Shown in pieces: positions 37,366 to 46,204 of a stretch of 64,000 nucleotides of DNA. The DNA is taken from NCBI GenBank assembly GCA_024291935.2, contig CM044308.1, forward strand, positions 125,158,501-125,222,500. The letters are read 5' to 3'. Under the pieces are notes generated by a model. It searched no databases and was not told the origin of the DNA. It saw only the letters and a program-made list of their open reading frames with translations. The DNA comes from Okapia johnstoni (Eukaryota > Chordata > Mammalia > Artiodactyla > Giraffidae). Made by a program: the position numbers and the translations under genes. Position 1 is the stretch's first letter. Every line of letters begins with the position of its first letter.

Positions 37366-39704
37366 ATACTACGCGAGTAGAGGGGTAATGGAATGTCCCT
37401 TTTTATCTTCTGTCTTCTGGGGACTCCTAGGATTCACGAATGTGGGGGCGTTTTGTCATATTGTCCCAGAGGTCACGGAGGTTTTCCTCATTCTTTTGAT
37501 CTTTTTTCTTTTTTCCTCTCTCTTCGTTTATTTCCACCATTCTATCTTCTACCTCACTTATCTCTATCTTCTGCCTCTGTTATTCTACTGTTGGTTCCCT
37601 CCAGCGTGTCTTTTATCTCCTTTATTTCATTATTCAAAAATATATTGACTCCTTTAATTTCTTCAGGTCCTTGGTAAACATTTCATGCATCTTCTCAATC
37701 CTTGTCTCCAGGCTATTTATCTGTAACTCCATTTTATTTTCAATCTTTTGGATCATTTTTTACTATCATTATTCTAAATTCTTTTTCAATAGATTCCCTA
37801 TCCTCCTCCTCGTTTTGTTTGTTTTGGTGGGCATTTCTCATTTTCCTTTACTTGTTGAGTAGTTCTCTTCCTTTTCATCTTGTTTAGATTTGCTGTGTTC
37901 GGCGTGGCCTTCTGTATTCTGGTAGTTTTGAAGTTCCTCTTTAGTTGTAGAGGTTCCTCACTGTGGGTGGGTTGATGGGTGGCTTGTCAGGTTTCCTGGT
38001 TGGAGGAGCTTGTGTCGGTGTTCTGGTGTGGACTGGATTTCTTCCCTCTTTAGATGCAATGGAGTGTCCAAGTATTGAGTTTTGAGATGTCTATGGATTT
38101 GGTGTGCCTCTGGGCACCTTATAATTGATGCTCAGGGCTATGTTCCTGCGTTCTGAGAGTTTGCGTGGTATGTCTACTCTGGAACTTTATTTGGCTCTTT
38201 GGTGGAGCTTGGTTTCAGTGTATATGTGGAGCCTTTTGGAAGATCCTTATAAAATTAATGTTTCCTCTGGCTTTCAGTCTAATTCTTGAAGTAGCCTCAA
38301 GACTACTCCATCCATACAGCATCAATAATAAAAACTTTTAGGTTAATGGTGAAAAGATTCTCCCAGTGAGGGATACCCAGAGAGGTTCACTGATTACATG
38401 GAGAGGTGAGGGGAGGAGGTTGAGGTGACCAGGATGAGAGAGGGGACTCAAACGTGGGGATAGCAGTCTAGCCAGTAAGCACTTCCCGCTGTGCTCTCCA
38501 CAGTCTGAGCCCTCAGAGAGTTCACAGAGATACATAGATGAGGGGGGAGGAAGCAATAGAGGTGAGGATGAGTAGAAAGGGAGGAATCTAGAGGGGATTA
38601 TAGATACTGGGCAGTATTCTGTTCCCGAAGTGTTCTCCGGTAGCCCAGATCCACCCTCAGAGATTCACAGAATTGGTTGAAAGAGAAAGGAGGAGGGTGG
38701 GAGATAGAGGTTCCCTGGGGGAAGAAGAAAGGAGCGATCAATAGAGGGAGAGAGTAATCAAAAAACAAGCCAGTAATCACACTCCTGAGTAAAAATGGTA
38801 CTAGATTGTATTCTTAAATGCACAAAATTGATATCAAATATGTAAAACAAAAATAAAAATCTGTGAGGTAGAGGTTAGACTCTATAAATCATACAATCAT
38901 AAAAAAAGGAAAAAAGAAAACATTATAAAAAGAAAAAAGAACAGTAAAGAACAGTATGCATAAAAAAAGAAAAACAGGAAAAAAACAGTAAAAAATAATA
39001 AAAATTAAAATAAAAATTAAAAAAAAGAAAACGCAAAAAATCCATAAGAAATATGTACGCAGTTTGTTTTTAAAAAATAGGGGTTGTTTTTTTTTTTTTC
39101 AAGGAGAATGGGTTATGAAAATGAAAATTAAAGGTGTAATAGAGTCTTAAAGAAAAAAGAAAGAAAAAAAAAATAAAATAAAATAAAAAAATGATAATAG
39201 TAAAAATATATATCCCGGACTTTCTCTGGAGCAAATTGTGATCCGTGTGGGTCTCTTCAGTTTCAGATAAACTCCCTTGTTTCCTGCTTATTACTTTTCA
39301 AGATCTATAGGCCCGCTTTCAATGCAGTCATGTTAACTACAGGGATTTTTAATCGGTTAGGGGGGGTGCCTGTCCCTTCCACTCGCTTCCTCTGTTAATT
39401 TGGCTTTTGTTTGGAGGTCTCTTCAGTGTCAAATTTCCGCCCCTGCCACAAAGGGGCGGAGGTGGTCTCTTTAAGGATCACTTGCTCAGTCCTGCTGTGG
39501 GGGAGAGGACCACTGCAACCAAAATCACTGAGCTGTGTTGTGAGAGCTCACAGGTCTCGGCCACACCTGGTTTCAACCCCCGCTCACGTGCGTGTGTGCT
39601 TTCCCCATCAACCCCCTGCAGGCTTCAGGTTACTCTGCCGGGGGTGTGGGCCCTGATATGCGCAGCACTTCCCAGGTTTTAAACTGCTCAGGGTTTCAGG
39701 TTCC

Positions 39705-40200
39705 CGGGTACTCCACAAAGGCGCAGACTCGGTTGGGCCGGCGGTTTGCGCCGTTTCCGGTCGGAGCAGCACAGGCAACCGGGAGTTTTGGCGAGCCGCA
39801 CCTCCCCAGTTGGGGCGATGCGGCTTATCACCTCCCTTTGTCCCCGCCTCAGTTTACGGCGCGCTCCCGGGTATTCCCACCGAGGCGGCAGAACACGGTT
39901 GGGTTTCGCGGTTTGCCCATTCCCGGGTCCGGAGGCAGCTCAGGCAGCTGTGAGTTGGTGAGCGCTACACTCCCCTTTTGGCGGGGCGGCTTATCACCTC
40001 CCTGGTCCCCGCCTCGGTTCGCGGGCGCGCTTCCCGGGTACTCCGACAAAGGCGCAGACACGGTTTGGGCCGGCGTTTTGCGCGGGTTCCCCGGTCGAAT
40101 CAGCTCCATGCCAGCCAGGAGTTTGGACGAAGCACCGCCCAGGTGGCGGTCTTAACTCACCTCCCTGGTCCCCGCCACGGTTTTACGGTTTACGGGCGCG
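39705..40200 (-). promoter_or_regulatory. L1 5' UTR with about three 165-bp tandem units
   Basis: A GC- and CpG-rich stretch in which a motif beginning cgggtactcc and followed by a ggcgcaga-like segment recurs at 39705, 39868 (diverged) and 40035, spacing 163 and 167 bp. Each unit also contains 'acctccctggtccccgcctc' or a close variant. The CpG-rich context extends over about 39540-40530. It lies in the L1 5' UTR, which normally holds its promoter; tandem promoter units are known from mouse L1 (established), and are inferred here. Confidence 0.7.
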
Positions 40201-41154
40201 CCCCGGCTCCGCTCCGGTGTGCTTTTTGTCGGTTCTGGTAGCTGGTCACTGGCTGCGTACCCTCCCGGCGGCTGTAAGACCCACCGGGATCTCAGACAGT
40301 CTTCGCTTAGAAACTGGAGCATTTTGTACAGTTTGGTAGGGGGTGCCTCTCTGGAGCCGAGCTTTGCCCCTTCCGGCTCGGCTGTTTCCCCGCGTGCCCG
40401 CTGTGTCAGGCGGGGTGATGTGGTCGGTCCGGCACCGGCTAGCTCTTCCCCTGTATCGCCTCAGATCCTTTGAGTTCTGTGAGCGGGCCGGCATTGCCTT
40501 AGCTTTTGGCTATTCGCGGGTAAGTTCTCTCTCTCTGGCTGTCCACAGTTGAGGTAACTATCACACGTTACGGCCCGTTCCTTGACCGCAAGCGTGCCGC
40601 CCGCTCCTCTCCGTTCATCCCCCACTTGCTGGTGGCTGTATGCGGCGGTCTGGGGTTCTTTTACTGGAAGTTGCCTATAAGGTACTTAATCATTGGGTTT
40701 TATTTATTGATTCTCCCGGTTTATGTTGCCCTCCGAGATTCAAAACTTCCCCCAAACCCGCCGGTGAGAAGTTTACCTGTGCTTAGAAATTTTCTCCTCT
40801 TTTTACTACTCCCTCCCCGGGACGGGGGGGTCTCCCGTCCCTAACTCTTTTGTCTCTCTTTTTATCTTTTATGATTTCTCCTACCCTCCTTTCTGAAGAT
40901 AATGCGCTGACTTAATTAATGACTGACGTCGCTCTGCCAGCATTCCGAAAGTAGTCTTGTGAACTTTGCTCAGCTTTCAGAATGTTCTTTCGATAAATTT
41001 TGTTCGGGGAGAGAGTGATCTCTCCGTCCTATCCTCCGCGCATCTTAGCCCCGCCTCAGTCTTGTTTTAAGCTGTCATCCTTGGTTGTATTCCAAATCCT
41101 GATGAACTTTAAATAGACAGGAAGAATACACACCAAATAGTGTCATTAAGGAAA

Positions 41155-41326
41155 AGGGGATGCGCTCAATATGCCAGCAAAATTGAAAAACTCAGCCCTG
41201 GGCCACAAGACTGAAAAGGTCAGTTTTCATTCCAGTCCCAAAGAAAGGCAATGCCAAAGAATGCTCAAAACTACCAGGAGAAAAAAAACCCAAAAAAAAA
41301 AAAAAAAAAAAAAAAAACAATATTTA

Positions 41327-41358
<32 letters not shown>

Positions 41359-42738
41359 AAATTTTTTTATTAAAATATAATTATATAATATAATATTATT
41401 TTTGGTTTTTGTGTTTTTTTTTTTTTTTTTTGTTTTTTTTTTATAGGTGTAAGAATGAGATATACGCTAGCAAAGTAATGCTCAAAATTCTCCAAGCCAG
41501 GCTTCAACAGTACATGAACCATGAACTTCCAGATGTTCAAGCTGCATTTAGAAAAGGCAGAGAAACCAGAGATCAAATTGCCAACATCCGTTGGATCATC
41601 GAAAAAGCAAGAGAGTTCCAGAAAAACATCTACTTCTGCTTTATTGACTATGCCAAAGCCTTTGACTGTGTGGATCACAATAAACTGTGGAAAATTCTGA
41701 AAGAGATGGGAATACCAGACCACCTGACCTGCCTCCTGAGAAATCTGTATGCAGGTCAAAGAAAAGCAAACATTTAGAACTCGGACATTGAATAACAGAC
41801 TCGTTCAAAATTGTGAAGGAGTACATACATCAAGGCTGTATATTGTCACCCTGCTATTTAACTTATATGCAGAGTACATCATGAGAAATGCTGGGCTGGA
41901 TGAAGCACAAGCTGGAATCAAGATTGCCGGGAGAAATATCAATAACCTCAGATATGCAGATGACACCACCCTTATGGCAGAAAGTGAAGAGGAACTAAAG
42001 AGCCTCTTGATGAAAGTGAAAGAGGAGAGTGAAAAAGTTGGCTTAAAACTCAACATTCAGAAAACTAAGATCATGGCATCCAGTCCTCATCACTTCATGG
42101 CAAATAGATGGGGAAACAGTGGAAACATTGGAAACAGTGAGAGACTTTTTTGGGGGGCTCCAAAATCACTGCAGATGGTGACTGCAGCCATGAAATTAAA
42201 AGACGCTTGCTCCTTGAAAGAAAATCTATGACCAACCTAGACAGCATATTAAAAAGCAGAGACATTACTTTGCCAACAAAGTTCCATCTAGTCAAAGCTA
42301 TGGTTTTTCCAGTAGTCATGTATGGATGTGAGAGTTGGACTATAAAGAAAGCTGAGCAACCGAAGAATTGATGCTTTTGAACTGTGGTGTTGGAGAAGAC
42401 TCTTGAGAGTCCCTTGGACTGCAAGGAGATCCAACCAGTCCATCCTAAAGGAAATCAGTCCTGAATATTCATTGGAAGGACTGATGCTGTGAAACTCCAA
42501 TCCTTTGGTCACCTGAAGCATAGAACTGACTCATTTGAAAAGACCCTGATGGTGGAAAATATTGAAGGCAGGAGGAGAAGGGGATGACAGAGCATGAGAT
42601 GGTTGGATGGCATCACCGACTCAATGGACATGAGTTTGAGTCAAGTCCAGGAGTTGATGGTGGACAGGGAAGCCTGGCGTGCTGCAGTCCATGGGGTCAC
42701 AAAGAGTCGGACATGACTGAGTGACTGAACTGAACTGA
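41155..42738 (+). mobile_element. BovB LINE, plus strand, with homopolymer block
   Basis: BovB sequence at 41155-41274 and again from 41463 to the (ACTGA)n tail at 42738. Motif A (FIDYAKAFD) lies in the frame of 41409-41777 and YADD in that of 41749-42231. The stretch 41755-41850 is unusually corrupted relative to the other copies. It is an inverted partner of the copy at 46205-48819. Confidence 0.93.
41275..41462. repeat. A/G/T homopolymer block interrupting BovB
   Basis: 26 A (41292-41317), 29 G (41330-41358), an AT-rich spacer, then 18 T (41414-41431). The copy at 60231 has only about 20 bases at this point. Likely an assembly artefact or a simple-repeat expansion. Confidence 0.85.
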
Positions 42739-43247
42739 GGAAAGTGGAGTGGGTCACAAAGGGATTTAAAGTAAACAAGATAAAATATGAGCATTTCTTG
42801 ATTCATTGGTATTTGCTATATTATTCTCCAAAGTTTTCTGTATCTTTAAAAATTCCTCAGAAAACGGGGAGTGGTGCTGGTGGAAGCAATAGGGGACCTC
42901 AAAGGAAGTACCTTAATGAGAATTATATGTCTTATGTTGAACAGAAAATAATGTGAGGAAGTACTGTGGTTGACATTTAAGAAAAGCAGATATGTGTGTT
43001 ATATGGGCCCATTTGGCAGTGCTCCTCACTTCAGTGGAAGGTTTGAGTACTGGAGCGCCCCTTTCCCCTGGAAGTTCTGCAGTGATGAGAGAGGGCTCGG
43101 GGCCTGGACTAGGCTTGCTCTTCCTGTCCCTTCTCTGAAGTCTCTGAACGTGTTGTGTGATAAGACAGTGGCTGAATTGTTCTTGTGGCCTAGTTTCTGC
43201 TATATTTTTTACTGCCTTAGTACTAATATTCTCTGGATAAACTCTAG
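42739..43247. other. MYO3A: Intron sequence before the first motor-side exon
   Basis: No repeat or additional exon is seen. It ends in the acceptor AG at 43246-43247. Confidence 0.65.
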
Positions 43248-43344
43248 GCATGAAAGGATGCACACCAAAAGACCCTATCACGTGGAAGATGCTGAAAAAT
43301 ACTGCCTTGAGGATGACTTGGTCAATATGGAGGTCCTGGATGAG
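43248..43344 (+). CDS. MYO3A: MYO3A exon: kinase-motor linker, start of motor side
   Basis: 97 bases: one base completing the Arg codon begun in the previous exon, then 32 codons beginning [20 protein letters not shown] and ending VLDE. Acceptor AG at 43246-43247; donor GT at 43345-43346 (gtacta, non-consensus beyond GT). Phase in is 2 and phase out 0, so skipping would shift the frame. The peptide is acidic and rich in Asp/Glu around [11 protein letters not shown] and leads into the myosin head. The in-frame ATG at 43258-43260 has A at -3 and could serve as a start for a kinase-less product; that is speculation. Confidence 0.95.
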
Positions 43345-44308
43345 GTACTAAATATTTAATAGGCAATTTTCACCAAGGACATTTGTTTCACACGACAGGT
43401 CTGATCTTTCTGTTGTAGACCATGTTCTCCTAAGGTCACTTGAAACTTTGTTTGTGTAGCCCTGGGGTGAAACTCAAGGATGTTTGGTTGCTGTGACTAT
43501 GATCCCGTGTTGTGCTGTGTTCATTTATAGTCCCCCAAATGTCCTAAATGATGAAGAGAAAAGAATTTGGAGTTTTCCCATGAAGGCTTTTATATTGCAG
43601 GCTTAAAAGATGTTTTTATATCAGGTGAAATTATTTTCTGTTTATAGAACAGTGCAATTTAACCCTTAAATTAAGACAGTTGTTTGTTCTTCATAAAGAA
43701 GAGCTTCATTTAGGGAAATAGTGAAGCTAATATAGCCTGAATTCCAAATTTGAAAGTTGTGATAATCCCCATTTAAAATATGCATGTTTAATAGAGCTGT
43801 TAATTGCATTGGACTGTTTCTGCTGTTTCTAACTCTGGGGACCCTTAAATGCAATGTATGAATCACTAAAGTGTGATATAAAAGTGTTCAATTCTACATT
43901 CCCACCATGTAAATTTTAAGTGTAATGCTTTGAGAAATGAAGTTACAATTTATCTGTACTTTATTAATAGGAATGGCCTATTAAATTGAATTCTGAATAG
44001 AACATTTGGATAGGGTCAAACAGTTTTTTCATAATAACAAAATTTTTGTTGGATATGTTAGTGTTTTTTAGCAAGTCCTAAATGGGCTGAATTATTTTAA
44101 ATAGCATATTCCTAATTTTTTCTTCTTTCAAGGCAAATATCTGCATTTAGGATCATTAGGGTCCTAATCAATAAGGTATGATTTAAGTGGACTATTTTAA
44201 TCTTTTGGAGAAAATTATTCTTGTAAGAATACACTTGTTGTTATTTTTAGGATCTCTCCTTTGACTAGAAATAATGTTTACTCTCGATACTATTTATCCT
44301 CTTCTTAG
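43345..44308. other. MYO3A: Intron (964 bp), nothing recognised
   Basis: Bounded by the donor at 43345 and the acceptor AG at 44307-44308. AT-rich, no repeat named. Confidence 0.75.
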
Positions 44309-44425
44309 GATACAATTATTCATCAGCTGCAGAAGCGTTATGTGGACTTACTGATTTACACATATGTTGGAGATATCTTAATTGCCTTAAACCCCTTCCA
44401 GAATCTAAGCATATACTCTCCACAG
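44309..44425 (+). CDS. MYO3A: MYO3A exon: motor N-terminal part, purine-binding loop
   Basis: 117 bases, 39 codons, phase 0 at both ends. It begins [20 protein letters not shown] and contains [19 protein letters not shown]. The NPFQNLSIY part corresponds to the purine-binding loop that contacts the adenine of ATP in myosin heads (NPxxxLxxY pattern); [14 protein letters not shown] is the usual myosin N-terminal signature. Acceptor AG at 44307-44308; donor gtaagg from 44426. A length divisible by three means it could be skipped in frame, but the ATP pocket would be damaged. Confidence 0.97.
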
Positions 44426-44599
44426 GTAAGGAATGTTTTATGAGCATGTGGCTCCTTAACAGGAAATTTGAAATCTCAAGGAAAAATGATAAGGGAGAAA
44501 AAGTGAGAATAAAATACCATGGGTGGACATACCGTAAACTGAAAATAATAATACAACAAAATTTGTACATTTGGGGGGTGACTTTTCAAGTTAAGATGT

Positions 44600-44828
44600 A
44601 ATGATAACAGCTAACATTCAATTAGTGTTTACTGTATACCGGATACTGGGTTGCCTTGGATATTTCTCATGACCCTGCATGATGGGTACTATTAGTAAGC
44701 CTATTTGGCAGATGAGGAGACTTCACATAGCGAAGTTAGTGTCCTTGAACAAGCTATGGAGCCAGTAAGTGAAGAACTGGGATTTGAAGTCAGGCCTGTA
44801 GACTCCAGAGCCTCTGCTCTACAGTCTC
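44600..44828 (+). repeat. MIR SINE
   Basis: Fairly complete MIR inside the 495-bp intron, with 'tagtgtttactgtataccgg', a segment like 'ggcagatgaggagacttcac' and 'gggatttgaagtcaggcctg' in order. Confidence 0.88.
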
Positions 44829-44920
44829 CCTGATGCCACAATTCCCCTGAGAAGTGACAAAGCCTTGGTTTTATGGGCAAAGGGTGCTGAAGAAAAGTTC
44901 TTTAAATTAATGTTTTTCAG

Positions 44921-45025
44921 TTTTCCAGACTGTATCATGGAGTGAAACGTGCCTCAAATCCCCCCCATATATTTGCATCAGCAGATGCTGCTTACCAATG
45001 CATGGTTACTTTCAGCAAAGACCAG
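44921..45025 (+). CDS. MYO3A: MYO3A exon: motor segment before the P-loop
   Basis: 105 bases, 35 codons, phase 0 at both ends. It begins [20 protein letters not shown] and ends MVTFSKDQ. The [13 protein letters not shown] segment is the conserved myosin PPHIFAxAD motif preceding the P-loop strand. Acceptor AG at 44919-44920, after a good pyrimidine tract (tgtttttcag); donor gtaaga from 45026. The next exon continues directly with the P-loop, with no missing residues. Confidence 0.97.
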
Positions 45026-45279
45026 GTAAGAACTTAACTGTCCTTCCCCACCAATTCCCACAGTAGGATGTTTCCTGTCCTCCTTTGCAGCTCTTGAGTT
45101 TTCGTAAAAACTTGCCATTCTGGTTGCTGATACTGACTCAAGGAAGTAGGCAGTGAAATAGTAGCTCAGTGGTACAGGAGTAGTGATAAACTAGAGGAAC
45201 AAGAGAATGTAGAAACCCTTTTCAAGAAATGTGAGACATCCTCCTCAAATACACTCATTTTCCCTGGTAAAATATAATA

Positions 45280-45594
45280 GAAGAAGGTGAAATTCACTCA
45301 GTTGTGTCCAACTCTTTGCCACCCCATGGACTATAGAGTCCATGGAATTATCTAGGTCAGAATACTGGAGTGGGTAGCCTTTCCCTTCTCCAGGGGATCT
45401 TCCCAATCCAGGGATTGAACCCAGGTCTCCCATATCGCAAGCAGATTCTTTACCAGCTGAGCCACAAGGGAAGCCCGAGAATACTGGAGTGAGTAGTCTA
45501 TCTCTTCTCCAGCAGATCTTCCTGACCCAGATATTGAACTGGGGTCTCCTGCATTGCAGGCATGTTCTTTTCCAACTGAGCTATCAGGGAATCC
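45280..45594 (-). repeat. Dimeric Bov-tA SINE with 12-bp target duplication
   Basis: A complete minus-strand Bov-tA (about 45286-45476) is followed at once by a second partial unit (45477-45594). The pair is bounded by the perfect repeat taaaatataata at 45268-45279 and 45595-45606, so the dimer inserted as one unit. Confidence 0.93.
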
Positions 45595-45606
45595 CTAAAA
45601 TATAAT

Positions 45607-46203
45607 AAGACAATACTAATATGAGAACATAGAGCTAACACAAAACTGATGACATTGTAATGACTGTAATAAAAACAAGATGGAGAATGACAGAAATTAA
45701 GTTCTTTCCTAGGAAGGTCTCAGAAAGTTCATGGTCCAGTCCTTTTTGTATGAAATACTGCACACAGGCTGATAATGGTCACGCACCACACTGTTTAGCT
45801 GCTAAGAAATTGTGATGAATTGGGTAAAAACTGCACAAATCTTAAACTCAATGCTATTAACACAAAGCTCACCCAAACATTTTAACTGTCTGAACCTCCA
45901 GTTCACAGTGGTGGCATATCCAATCTTTGGCCGTTCCTTTACTTGTATTATGTATTTTTTCCCTTGTGTCTTTATTCTGTTTGAAATAGAAACAGTTTAA
46001 TTTCATGAAAAATTTTTATGAGAGAAGCACAATGTATATATTTCCTGAGACATGTGAAGTCCAGTTTTGGATTTGTTGAGGAACACTTGAAATTTTAATA
46101 GTGCAAATTATAAAATGGAATACATGGATTAACTATGGGTTAGAAACTTGGCTTCTCCAAATTATTACCTTTCCAATAGATTTGTGAAATGTCCACAGAA
46201 TTC
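45607..46203. other. MYO3A: Intron sequence, nothing recognised
   Basis: No exon or named repeat is seen. Confidence 0.6.
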
Positions 46204-46204
46204 C

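Larger units (their letters stand above)
32358..41090 (-). mobile_element. Full-length ruminant L1, heavily damaged
   Basis: About 8.7 kb on the minus strand, read right to left: 5' UTR (about 41090-38000), ORF1 (about 37950-36810), ORF2 (about 36770-32750), 3' UTR and poly(A) (T tract near 32360-32390). ORF2 pieces include the endonuclease region (DKLDLIDIFRTFHPKT, near 36240-36190), the RT N-terminus (NKSPGPDGFT, near 35215-35180), the catalytic FADD (near 34510) and the C-terminus shared with the L1 at 18052. Frameshifts are so dense that no ORF longer than about 130 codons remains. Part of ORF1 is replaced by a G-rich block. Whether the damage is biological or from assembly is unclear. 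Ends are approximate; no target duplication was found. Confidence 0.88.

Noticed and set aside
37054..37648. Glycine-rich open frames around the G runs
   Set aside because: They are produced by poly-G and are an artefact of a damaged L1 ORF1 region on the other strand.
39407..40552. GC-rich stretch with several plus-strand frames, resembling a CpG-island gene start
   Set aside because: It is the 5' UTR of the minus-strand L1; the frames have no recognisable protein features.
37171..41460. G runs as G-quadruplex regulatory elements
   Set aside because: Runs of 23-38 G are better explained by sequencing or assembly error, given the damaged flanks; left as a data-quality finding.
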